From assembly GCF_001705035.1 (NCBI RefSeq), contig NZ_MCIG01000002.1, positions 3,110 through 67,109 on the forward strand: DNA of 64,000 bases, read 5' to 3'. The DNA comes from Curtobacterium sp. UCD-KPL2560 (GTDB lineage: Bacteria > Actinomycetota > Actinomycetes > Actinomycetales > Microbacteriaceae). Positions 40,737 through 48,017 of the stretch are shown here, in pieces. The notes below the pieces were generated by a model. The model saw nothing but the letters and a program-made list of their open reading frames with translations. It was not told where the DNA came from and made no database searches. Each line of letters opens with the position of its first letter. Position 1 is the stretch's first letter. The translations under genes and the position numbers were made by a program.

Positions 40737-42047
40737 TCACCACTCGATCCGGGCGAACAGCGCCCGGAGCTTCGCCGCCCGCTCCGGGTGCACCTGACCG
40801 ACCCAGCCGATCCGTCCGAGCAGGTGCGCCCGGAAGTCCGCGTGCCCCGCACGGTCCTGCGACGCCGGACCGTGCACGACGCAGTTGTGCAGCACGGCCT
40901 TGAGACGGTCGACCTCGCGGCGGCCGGGTGCGGTGCGCTCGTTCACGACCACACCGGTGACCGACTGCCGCACCCCGGCGGGCCGGACCCGGGTCTTCCG
41001 GGGGTTCAGCGTGTGGCCCTGGTCGGCGACGATCCGCTCGACACCGCGGAGGAACGCGTCGGCGCGGGCAGCGAGACGGTCGTCACCGCTGAAGGTCAGG
41101 TCGTCGGCGTACCGCGTGTACGTCGCCCCCGCTGCGGCCGCCCACCCGGCCAGTCGGGCGTCGAGGTGTCGGAGGGCCAGGTTGGCGAGCGCCGGCGACG
41201 TCGGGGCTCCCTGGGGCAGGTGCGCCTCGACGAGGGCGTCCCGGAGCGCCCGACGCTCGTCGACGCTCCCGCCCGGCGGCATCGCCGTGAGGACGTGGAC
41301 CGGGACCCGGTGCGTGCAGAGCCCGGTGAGGACGTGCGCCAGCGGCTCGGCGTACCCCGCGGCGCGGAACACGCCGTACACGGTCGGCGCACGGACCGTG
41401 ACGAAGAACGACGTGAGGTCGGCGGTCAGGACGACCCGGCGTCCGACGTGCCCGGCGGCACCGGTGACGACGCTGCGCCCGGGCACGAAGCCGTGCGCTG
41501 CGTCGTGGACCGGCAGCGCCGCGAGCAGGTCGTCGAGGACGGTCCGCTGGGTGCGCCGGAGCATCGCCATCGGCTTCTCGAGGAGCCTCGGGGTCCGCCC
41601 GGGCCGCGCGACCCACTCGTGCCGGACGTGGTGGAGCGGGCTCGACGCACCCGGACGGCGGTTCCACCCGCGGGTGTCGGCGAGCCAGAGCAACCGCCCC
41701 ACCGTCAGGTCGAGCGCTCGGGCGAGCTCGGGCAGCGTGTCGACGAGCAGCGGGCTGTCCGTCACCGGGCGCGCCCGCACGGCGGTGGCCTGCCGGGCCA
41801 GGACCCGGACGGGCCGTCGTGGTCCGCGGCTGTCGTGGAGGCGGACGAGGCGCGGGGCGGTCGCGAGCACCGCGGCGAGCTGCCGGGGCGCGTCGACGGG
41901 CGGCCGTGGGTACGCGTCGAGCGCCGTCCCGACCGCGACACCGACGTACGTCCGCTCCACCCCGAGCACGTCGTACCCGGCGGCGGTCAGCGCGTCGCGG
42001 CTCCAGTCGTCGGCGGCGAGGAAGGCGTCGGCGAGCGCCTGCGCCAC
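40737..42047 (-). CDS. Retron-type reverse transcriptase
   Basis: RNA-directed DNA polymerase of about 436 residues. After an N-terminal region of about 155 residues come the palm motifs: VVLTADLTSFF (catalytic Asp210), LPQGAPTSPALANL (277-290), YTRYADDLTFSG (YADD 313-316), LNPRKTRV (348-354), and RQSVTGVVVNE with the retron VTG (363-365). A TGAAGHVG segment with His200 stands where retrons have NAxxH. The thumb contains LKAVLHNCVVHGPASQDR and FRAHLLGRIGWV, as in chromosomal retron-type enzymes of the Myxococcus Mx162-like style, from memory. I chose the GTG at 42047 because the conserved N-terminus (LADAFLAADDWSRDALTAAGY) begins there. A leaderless GTG at 42227 would add about 60 disordered residues over a structured RNA candidate. 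No Cas1, maturase domain or diversity-generating repeat is nearby. Confidence 0.88.
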   Translation of the reverse strand: MAQALADAFLAADDWSRDALTAAGYDVLGVERTYVGVAVGTALDAYPRPPVDAPRQLAAVLATAPRLVRLHDSRGPRRPVRVLARQATAVRARPVTDSPLLVDTLPELARALDLTVGRLLWLADTRGWNRRPGASSPLHHVRHEWVARPGRTPRLLEKPMAMLRRTQRTVLDDLLAALPVHDAAHGFVPGRSVVTGAAGHVGRRVVLTADLTSFFVTVRAPTVYGVFRAAGYAEPLAHVLTGLCTHRVPVHVLTAMPPGGSVDERRALRDALVEAHLPQGAPTSPALANLALRHLDARLAGWAAAAGATYTRYADDLTFSGDDRLAARADAFLRGVERIVADQGHTLNPRKTRVRPAGVRQSVTGVVVNERTAPGRREVDRLKAVLHNCVVHGPASQDRAGHADFRAHLLGRIGWVGQVHPERAAKLRALFARIEW

Positions 42048-42071
42048 GACCGGGAGCGGTGCGTGCGTGGG

Positions 42072-42222
42072 GTTCCCGGGGGACCTGTCGGTGCCTCCGT
42101 GAGGGCTGGTGCGCGGAGCGCGCCGCGCCTCTCGGGGCGTGTGGTCCTGCTGGTCCTGCGTGCCCCGGGGTGACCCCGGAGAGGTCGACGCGTCACGCGC
42201 GCCGTCCGCCTCCCCCGGGAAC
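42072..42222 (-). ncRNA. Candidate retron msr-msd RNA
   Basis: On the minus strand, GTTCCCGGGGGA (42222-42211) is matched perfectly by its reverse complement at 42083-42072, giving 12-bp ends like a1/a2 of a retron RNA. Between them lie a bulged 10-bp stem (CCTCTC-GGGG type, 42184-42128 outer ends) and a smaller hairpin (CGCGG/CCGCG type near 42113-42127). The segment begins within about 12 nt of a TATGGT hexamer and ends 25 bp before the reverse transcriptase start chosen here. The branching guanosine and msd boundary are not identified. It is a prediction from position and structure only. Confidence 0.45.
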
Positions 42223-42233
42223 TCCACGAGCAC

Positions 42234-42239
42234 ACCATA
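42234..42239 (-). promoter_or_regulatory. Promoter -10 hexamer of the retron unit
   Basis: TATGGT on the minus strand is a good TAnnnT -10 element. Transcription would begin near 42227, at the 5' end of the candidate msr-msd RNA and within the 60-bp divergent region shared with the histidine phosphatase gene. Confidence 0.5.
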
Positions 42240-42287
42240 CGACCGACCCCTGCCGTGGTGGCGGGACGGGTCTGCCAGGCTGTGCCG

Positions 42288-42857
42288 GTGCCGTCGTTCT
42301 TCCTGACCCACGCCGAGGTCGTCGTCGACCCCGCGGTCCCGATCGAGTCCTGGGGACTGTCGGACTCCGGCCGCGCCCGGGCGTCCGGCGCGCACCGCGT
42401 CGCGTGGGCACCCGGGGTGCGCCGGATCGTCTCGAGCACCGAGCGCAAGGCCGTCGAGACCGCGGCCGTCCTCGGCGCGGCGGTCGGTGTGGTGCCGGAG
42501 CAGGACGCGCGGCTCGGCGAGATCGACCGGAGCGCGACCGGCTACCTGCCTCCCGAGGCGTTCGAACCGGTGGTCGACGCGTTCTTCGCGCGGCCCGAGG
42601 AGTCGGTGCGAGGGTGGGAGCGGGCGGTCGACGCGCAGCGCCGGATCGTCGGGGCGGTCCGCGACCTCACCGCCGCCGCCGGTCGGGGCACGGACGTCAC
42701 CGTGGTGGCCCACGGCGCTGTCGGGGCGCTGCTCCTCGCCGACCTGCGGGGCGAGCCCGTCTCGCGGCGCCTGGACCAGCCGGGCATGGGCAGCGTGTTC
42801 ACGTTCGACCCGCGCACCTGGCGGGCGCTGAGCGGCTGGACCCGCCTCGACCCCTGA
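42288..42857 (+). CDS. Histidine phosphatase family protein
   Basis: The 189-residue protein has the phosphoglycerate-mutase-like layout with SFFLTHAEV in place of RHG, SSTERKAVETA, LGEIDR and the second histidine VVAHGAVGALL. The first motif keeps the catalytic histidine but not the preceding arginine (T-H-A-E), so activity may be altered. GTG 42288 is preceded by CAGGCT six bases upstream. It is divergent from the retron unit; RidA follows 38 bp after. Confidence 0.8.
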   Translation: MPSFFLTHAEVVVDPAVPIESWGLSDSGRARASGAHRVAWAPGVRRIVSSTERKAVETAAVLGAAVGVVPEQDARLGEIDRSATGYLPPEAFEPVVDAFFARPEESVRGWERAVDAQRRIVGAVRDLTAAAGRGTDVTVVAHGAVGALLLADLRGEPVSRRLDQPGMGSVFTFDPRTWRALSGWTRLDP

Positions 42858-42895
42858 CCCGAGCCGGAGGTGCCGGCCTCGGGGAGGATGGCGTC

Positions 42896-43327
42896 ATGGT
42901 CAGCGCTGTGCAGCTCATCCGGTCCTCGTCCCTCAGCTCGGTCGCCGAGTACGCCTACGCCGCGACCGCACCGGCCGATGCGCGGCTCGTCTTCCTGGCG
43001 GGGGCCTGCCCACTCGACGCGGACGGCCGCACGGTCGCCGTCGGCGACCACGCCGGGCAGGCCGCCGCCTGCGTCGCGAACCTGCGCCAGGCGCTCGCGG
43101 ACGCCGGCGCCGCCCTCGAGGACGTCGTCTCGACCCGGGTGCTCGTGGCCTCGACGCGGCAGGCCGACCTCGTCGCCGCGTGGCAGGTCGTCCGCGACGC
43201 CTTCGGGGAGCACGACGTGCCGAGCACGCTGCTCGGCGTCACCGTCCTCGGCTACGACGACCAACTGGTCGAGATCGAGGCGGTGGCCGCGGTGCTCGAC
43301 GGCCCGCGCGTCGAGCGCGCGGCCTGA
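42896..43327 (+). CDS. RidA family deaminase
   Basis: The 143-residue protein belongs to the RidA/YjgF/Rid family, which hydrolyses reactive enamine and imine intermediates from PLP enzymes. The ARLVFLAGACPLDADG start, QAAACVANLRQALADAGAALEDVVSTRVLV core and IEAVAAV end are typical. The catalytic Arg/Glu of true RidA is not evident at the usual place, so it may be another Rid subgroup. GGGGAGG precedes the ATG. It probably forms a transcript with the upstream phosphatase gene. Confidence 0.85.
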   Translation: MVSAVQLIRSSSLSSVAEYAYAATAPADARLVFLAGACPLDADGRTVAVGDHAGQAAACVANLRQALADAGAALEDVVSTRVLVASTRQADLVAAWQVVRDAFGEHDVPSTLLGVTVLGYDDQLVEIEAVAAVLDGPRVERAA

Positions 43328-43400
43328 CGGGACGGCCGGTCGCGACGGCCGGGCACGCGTCGACCTGGTCCGGTGGCCCGCGCCCGTGACGCGACCGTGT

Positions 43401-43449
43401 GACGGACGGGAGGCGCGGCACCGACCGGTACCGCGCCTCCCTTCCGTCC
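43401..43449. terminator. Imperfect dispersed palindrome between convergent genes
   Basis: GACGGACGGGAGGCGCGG (43401-43418) and CCGCGCCTCCCTTCCGTCC (43431-43449) form a stem with one bulged base. It is a degenerate member of the family that ends RidA and the convergent SDR. Confidence 0.6.
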
Positions 43450-43458
43450 GGTGGTGCG

Positions 43459-44421
43459 TCAGCGACGCGAGCGGCCGAGCACGACCGTGCCCACCACCGC
43501 GGCGATGCCCGCCCACAGGAGCGGGCGGGTGACGCGGCGGCGCTTCGCGACCCAGCCACCGTCGGTCGCGTTCGCGTGGTCGGCGGGCGCGTAGAGGTTG
43601 CCGTCGGTGGGCGCCTGGCGACCGCGGAGCGCGAACACCTCGACAGCGGGACGGGTGATCCGGTGGAAGATCCCGGGGACGATGAACTCGGCGGGGACGA
43701 GCGCCGCCTGCAGGCGTCCGACGTAGCGGTTGCGCTTCGGGTGCAGCGCCTGGCGGACGACGGCCTTCGCGGCGCGCTCGACCGACACGGTCGGCGGCAG
43801 CGGGTGCGACGCCTTGTCGGTGTAGTTGGCGCCGTTCTGGTAGATCGGGGTGTCGATCGTCGACGGCAGCACCGCGCCGAAGCGGATCCGGGTGCCCTGG
43901 TGCTCGTCGGCGAGCACGTCCATCAGGCCGAGGGCTGCGTGCTTGCTCGTCACGTACGCCGACTGGTACGGCGCGGACAGCAGCGACTGGATGGAGCCGA
44001 CGAGCACGTAGGTGCCCTCGCCGCGCTGCTTCCAGTGCGGCAGGAGCGCCTTCACGGCGTGCACGTGCCCGTGCAGGTTCGTGTCGACGACCCGCTTGAA
44101 GGCCTCGACGGGGGTCTGCTCGAACAGGCCGTACACGAACAGGGCGGCGTTGCCGACGAAGACGTCGATGCGGCCGAAGCGCGTGGTCGTCGTGGCGACG
44201 AGGTCGCGGACCTGGTGTTCGTCGGCGACGTCGGTCGGGATCGCCACCGCCTCGGCACCGAGGTCGCGGCACTCCTGCGCCGCCGCCTCGAGGCTCTCCC
44301 TGCCGCGAGCGGCGAGGACGAGGGTCGCGCCCTGCCGCGCGAACTCGTGCGCGGCGGCCCTCCCGATGCCGCTCGATGCTCCGGTGACGACGACGATCTT
44401 CCCGCGGAACCGATGTGCCAT
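43459..44421 (-). CDS. Short-chain dehydrogenase with C-terminal membrane helix
   Basis: The 320-residue SDR has TGASSGIGRAAA for NAD(P) binding, VGNAAL in place of NNAG, a VGSIQS serine and YVTSKHA catalytic Tyr/Lys. Beyond the Rossmann domain it carries about 70 extra residues ending in a hydrophobic helix (LLWAGIAAVVGTVVL) and a basic tail, so it may be membrane attached. The GRLQAALVPAEFIVPGIFHRITRP region is typical of this extended class. Substrate unknown. A short hairpin/palindrome follows the gene. Confidence 0.85.
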   Translation of the reverse strand: MAHRFRGKIVVVTGASSGIGRAAAHEFARQGATLVLAARGRESLEAAAQECRDLGAEAVAIPTDVADEHQVRDLVATTTTRFGRIDVFVGNAALFVYGLFEQTPVEAFKRVVDTNLHGHVHAVKALLPHWKQRGEGTYVLVGSIQSLLSAPYQSAYVTSKHAALGLMDVLADEHQGTRIRFGAVLPSTIDTPIYQNGANYTDKASHPLPPTVSVERAAKAVVRQALHPKRNRYVGRLQAALVPAEFIVPGIFHRITRPAVEVFALRGRQAPTDGNLYAPADHANATDGGWVAKRRRVTRPLLWAGIAAVVGTVVLGRSRR

Positions 44422-44596
44422 GTCCCCATCGGTACCCGGTGCGGCCTGCGGTGCCGTCCAGCGGGTCGTCCACCGGACACCCGACGTCGACGGGCGACGG
44501 GCGACGGCCGCGGCGAGCGCACGAGCCGGGCGGGGTCGTCACGACCGCGCCCCGGCAGCGTGCGCGGTCGTCGGGTGTCGCGACGACCGGGCACCG

Positions 44597-45124
44597 TCAG
44601 CGTGCGCGCTTCGGCCACACCGTGGAGCTGACGGCCCACAGGAGTTCGACGCCGAGCACGACCCCGAGGACCGGGAGCCACGCGACGAGGGCTGCCGTGC
44701 GCTCCCCGGTACCGAACGCGAGCACGAACGCTCCGATGACGCCGGCCGCGACGACGACGCCGAGGCCGGTCCGGAGCACGTCGGCCCAGCACGCACGGGT
44801 GTACGCCCACCCGGTCCTGCGCTCCGGGAGCGGACGCCCCGTCCGCCAGTGGGCGAAGCGCGCGTCGGCCCAGGCGACCATGCGGCGCCCGTGCGCGAGG
44901 GAGACGCCGACGTACAGCGCGGCGAGACCGTGCATCCAGTCGGCCGTCCCGCCGCGGGCGAGGTCGAGTGCGGTCACCGTGAGCAGGACGACGTCGAGGA
45001 CGGGCCCGAGGGCGAGCAGGACCGCACCGGTCCGGCGGAGTCCGACGACGTACCGGAGGACCAGGCCGCCGAGCACCGCCACCCAGAAACCCGCTTCGCA
45101 GGCGACGATGACGGCGATCAGCAC
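44597..45124 (-). CDS. Conserved YmcC-like membrane protein
   Basis: The 175-residue protein has about five hydrophobic segments. The N-terminal part (IVACEAGFWVAVLGGLVLRYVVGL, split at about 5-28) and the middle GTADWMHGLAALYVGVSLAHGRRMVAWADARFAHWRTG motif resemble Bacillus YmcC-type proteins of unknown role. GTG 45124 has AGGGG six bases upstream. It is divergent from a TetR gene with two operator-like repeats between them, so it is probably the TetR target. Confidence 0.75.
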   Translation of the reverse strand: MLIAVIVACEAGFWVAVLGGLVLRYVVGLRRTGAVLLALGPVLDVVLLTVTALDLARGGTADWMHGLAALYVGVSLAHGRRMVAWADARFAHWRTGRPLPERRTGWAYTRACWADVLRTGLGVVVAAGVIGAFVLAFGTGERTAALVAWLPVLGVVLGVELLWAVSSTVWPKRAR

Positions 45125-45153
45125 GGGAACCCCTGGGTACCGGAGGAACGATT

Positions 45154-45198
45154 GAGTACGACTGTGTTCACAACGGCGATGCTAGTACGACTGTGTAC
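45154..45198. promoter_or_regulatory. Two TetR operator-like repeats
   Basis: AGTACGACTGTGTTC (45155-45169) and AGTACGACTGTGTAC (45184-45198) are direct copies 29 bp apart, each built as GTAC-n6-GTAC or near it. They lie between the divergent membrane-protein and TetR genes. The first overlaps a minus-strand promoter (TTGTGA to TACTCA) and the second ends ten bases before the TetR start. Confidence 0.7.
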
Positions 45199-45207
45199 GA
45201 TCGGCAC

Positions 45208-45840
45208 GTGCCCCGCCTGATCGACCACGACGAACGCGACCGGCAGATCGGCGACGCCGCCTGGCGGGTCCTCACGCGCGACGGGCTCGTGGCGTTCTCG
45301 GTCCGGAACGTCGCCGAGGAGGCGGGCATCGCGACCGCCTCGCTGCGCCGCGCCTACCCGACCCAGGACGCCCTGCGCGTGGCCTGCCTGCGGCGCGTGG
45401 CCGCACGGGTCCAGGAGCGCATGGACGCGGTGTTCGCAGACCCCTCCCTGCGCGCGCCCGAGGTCGACCCGGTCCCCCTCGTCTCCCGGTGCCTCGAGCA
45501 GCTGCTGCCGCTCGACGACGAGCGCCGAACCGAGACCGAGGTGTTCCTCACCCTCGGGTCCGTCGCCCTGACCGATCCCGGGGTGCGTGCGGCGTGGGAC
45601 GAGGCCGACCGCGCGGTGCGGTCCGCGTGCGCGTCGCTCCTCGCACTGCTGAACCCGTCCGGGACCGGGAGCGGAGCACCGGCCCCGACCGAGCGCCGGG
45701 TCGCGCGGCTCCACGCCCTCCTCGACGGGCTCGCCCTGCACCTGGCGCACCGTCCCCGGCAGGACGACGTCGGGTGGGCACGCGAGCTCCTGGCCGAGGA
45801 ACTCGCTCGCCTGCGGACCGAGGGCGGCCCGACCCGCTGA
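45208..45840 (+). CDS. TetR family regulator
   Basis: The 210-residue regulator has an N-terminal helix-turn-helix (about 10-55; GDAAWRVLTRDGLVAFSVRNVAEEAGIATASLRRAYPTQDAL) and an all-helical ligand domain (about 75-210). GTG 45208 has TACGAT six bases upstream and is probably leaderless. Two near-identical repeats just upstream suggest it represses itself and the divergent membrane-protein gene. The ligand is unknown. Confidence 0.86.
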   Translation: MPRLIDHDERDRQIGDAAWRVLTRDGLVAFSVRNVAEEAGIATASLRRAYPTQDALRVACLRRVAARVQERMDAVFADPSLRAPEVDPVPLVSRCLEQLLPLDDERRTETEVFLTLGSVALTDPGVRAAWDEADRAVRSACASLLALLNPSGTGSGAPAPTERRVARLHALLDGLALHLAHRPRQDDVGWARELLAEELARLRTEGGPTR

Positions 45841-45891
45841 ACCCGTCACGGCTCCTGGCCGCCGCACGGCACGGGGTGGGACGATGGCCCC

Positions 45892-46158
45892 ATGCCGAAG
45901 GACGAGCTGACCGTCGCCGAAGCGACGGCGATCGCGGAACACGCCCGGTCCGGGGCGCTCCCGCTCGACGACCCCGAGGTGCGCAAGGTCGTCGAGCAGG
46001 CGAACCGCACGCTCGTGCGGGCGCAGATGTGGGGTGACGACGACCGCAGTCCGCGCCTGCGTCGGCGCCGTCGGTTCATCGTCGGCGGGGCGCTCGTGAT
46101 GGTGCTCGTGTGGGTCGTCGGCCTCCTCGGGCCCCTGCTGCTCCGCCTCGGCGTCTGA
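45892..46158 (+). CDS. Small single-span membrane protein
   Basis: The 88-residue protein begins with a helical, acidic stretch (ELTVAEATAIAEHARSGALPLDDPEVRKVVEQANRTLVRAQM, split in two helices). A strongly basic segment (RLRRRRR) and one membrane helix (IVGGALVMVLVWVVGLLGPLLL, about 63-84) follow. No known domain is recognised. The frame is supported by its position and amphipathic design; function is unknown. Confidence 0.55.
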   Translation: MPKDELTVAEATAIAEHARSGALPLDDPEVRKVVEQANRTLVRAQMWGDDDRSPRLRRRRRFIVGGALVMVLVWVVGLLGPLLLRLGV

Positions 46159-46162
46159 CCCG

Positions 46163-46302
46163 GCGACGCCCCTGGGCGATGCCGCGACGCCCCGCGTGCG
46201 GACCCGCCACGTCCTTGGTGCGAACGCGCGACGCCCCGCGCACGACCGGGCGACGCCCGTCGTCCAACGTCGCCGATACCAGTCCAACCTGCGCGACACC
46301 CC
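46163..46302. repeat. Five GCGACGCCCC motifs spaced by about 21 or 43 bp
   Basis: Copies start at 46163, 46184, 46228, 46250 (last base G) and 46293 (GCGACACCCC), with intervals of 21, 44, 22 and 43 bp, near multiples of two helical turns. They fill the gap between a small membrane-protein gene and the phosphatase gene. Confidence 0.5.
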
Positions 46303-46349
46303 TGGACGCGGACTTGCCGAGTGATGCTCGACCCGATTGACTCGGGCGC

Positions 46350-47657
46350 GTGACGAGCACCACCGGCAGCCACGCCTCCCCCACGTGGACGGCGTCCGTC
46401 CGGGACGACACGGGGCCGATCGTCCTGAGCGCTCTGCGCGCGTCGTGGCACCCGCTCGCGAAGCAGACCGTGGTCGCGGTCCTCATCGTCGCCGCCGCGG
46501 TGACGAGCACGGTCGTGCAGGGACTCGACGTCACCGACGCGCGTGCCATGTGGTCCGGCGTCGGCCTCGCGCTCGTCGGGCTGGTCGCCGCGGGGGCGAT
46601 GGCACGGTGGCCCGCGGTCACCCGTCTCGAACTGCTCGTCCCCGCACTCGACTTCCTGGCGATCGGACTCCTCCGCTACGGCACGGGCGACGCTCGGTCG
46701 GTGTTCCTGGCGATCGTCGTGCTCCCGGTGATCTGGATGGCGACGAACCCGGGCCGGCAGCACGTGGTGTACCCCCTGGTCGGGACGGCCGCGACGCTCA
46801 TGCTGTCCTACGCGATCGCGCCGCGGACCCCGCAGCCGAGCGAACTCGTCCGACTCGTGCTCGCCCTGCTCGTCTACGCCGCCGCGGCAGCGGTCACGAA
46901 CGAGCTCGCACGCCTGTCCGGGCTGCAGCTCGACACCGCGCAGCGCCGCCGCCGGATCGCCGAGGGCGAGATCGGTCGCGCGGCGCTCGTGCAGCAGTCC
47001 CTGCTCCCGACGACCGCCGCCGGGCTGCCCGACGAGTTCCGCGCCGTCGGGGTCTGCATCCCGGCCCGGACCGTCGGCGGCGACTTCTACGACTGGTTCC
47101 CCACCGCCGACGGTGCAGCGTTCACCCTCGGCGACGTGATGGGCAAGGGCGTCGGCGCGGGCATGATCGCCGCCGCGGTGCGCTCCCTCATCCGCAGCAC
47201 CGTCGACGAGTCCGACCCGGCCGTCGCGGTCCGTCGCGCTGCCACGGGGCTGGCGACCGGCGTCTCCGACCTGACGAGCGGGCAGTTCACCACCTGCTTC
47301 CACTTCCGCGTCGCCCGGGACGGCCGGGCGCGGTGGGTCGACGCCGGACACGGGCTCGCCGTGCTCCGCCGGGCCGACGGCACCGTCCACCCCCTGCGCG
47401 CGGCGCACCTGCCGATCGGCGTCGGCACCGAGTGGACCGCTGACCAGACCGACCTGGAGCCCGGCGACGTCGTCGTGGCGGTGAGCGACGGCGTGCTCGA
47501 CCTGTTCGGCGGCGACCTCGACGCGGTCGAGCGCTTCGAGGCCTGGGTCGCGGAACGGCAGCACCCGCAGCAGATCGTCGACGGCATCGCCGAGCTCGCC
47601 CACGCCGGTGACCACCCGGACGACGTGACCGTCCTGTGCGTCGGCTACCGCCCCTGA
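46350..47657 (+). CDS. Membrane-bound SpoIIE/RsbU-type PP2C phosphatase
   Basis: The 435-residue protein has about five N-terminal membrane segments (40-195), a short helical linker and a PP2C domain (215-435). Metal-binding acidic residues appear in RTVGGDFYDWF, LGDVMGKGVGAGMIAA, VAVSDGVLDLF and HPDDVTVLCV. Such phosphatases dephosphorylate STAS antagonists and so activate a sigma factor; the RsbW-like/STAS pair encoded at 19.5-20.2 kb is a candidate partner, by inference. GTG 46350 lies downstream of a phased motif array, and a 10-bp tandem repeat overlaps its stop. Confidence 0.88.
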   Translation: MTSTTGSHASPTWTASVRDDTGPIVLSALRASWHPLAKQTVVAVLIVAAAVTSTVVQGLDVTDARAMWSGVGLALVGLVAAGAMARWPAVTRLELLVPALDFLAIGLLRYGTGDARSVFLAIVVLPVIWMATNPGRQHVVYPLVGTAATLMLSYAIAPRTPQPSELVRLVLALLVYAAAAAVTNELARLSGLQLDTAQRRRRIAEGEIGRAALVQQSLLPTTAAGLPDEFRAVGVCIPARTVGGDFYDWFPTADGAAFTLGDVMGKGVGAGMIAAAVRSLIRSTVDESDPAVAVRRAATGLATGVSDLTSGQFTTCFHFRVARDGRARWVDAGHGLAVLRRADGTVHPLRAAHLPIGVGTEWTADQTDLEPGDVVVAVSDGVLDLFGGDLDAVERFEAWVAERQHPQQIVDGIAELAHAGDHPDDVTVLCVGYRP

Positions 47658-47770
47658 CACCGCCCGACGCAGGCCGACACAGCCTGACACAGCCCGACGC
47701 AGGCCGACACAGCCCGACGCAGGCCGACACAGCCCGACGCAGCCTGACACAGCCCGACGCAGCGTGACGC
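47651..47770. repeat. Twelve-unit 10-bp tandem repeat (AGSCYGACRC)
   Basis: Twelve consecutive 10-bp units fit AG[CG]C[CT]GAC[AG]C with few changes; the first contains the TGA stop of the phosphatase gene. Two exact copies of the 20-bp pair AGGCCGACACAGCCCGACGC run from 47701 to 47740. The strict 10-bp period places every unit on about the same face of the helix. Confidence 0.85.
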
Positions 47771-48017
47771 GAGACGTCGCTCGGCCTCCGCGCGGGGCCG
47801 GAAAGCGCAGACGCACCGGACCCGCGACACGCCGGACGGCGCAGCCCCGGCACCACGCATCCCCGGCCGGCCGCGTGGCGCAGCGGCACGCCGACCTCCC
47901 TCGTCCGGGTGCCCCCCGAACACGGACTGGCGCACCGGGCTCGGAGGGGACAAGATCCTCCAGCCCCCCACCCACACCCGCCGGAGCACCCGTCCGGTCC
48001 AGCACAGGGACCACCTC
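47771..48017. other. Intergenic region before the GH16 gene
   Basis: With the repeat array, 47658-48017 is 360 bp without a gene. Beyond the repeats it is G+C-rich sequence with no clear hairpin or known operator. It should contain the promoter of the glucanase gene. Confidence 0.5.

Noticed and set aside
40737-42713. A diversity-generating retroelement or group II intron maturase
   Set aside because: No template/variable repeat pair, no maturase or endonuclease domain and no Cas1 nearby; the VTG and GAAGH-like motifs fit retron-type enzymes better.
47651-47770. A CRISPR array
   Set aside because: Units are 10 bp and contiguous with no spacers, and no cas genes are present.
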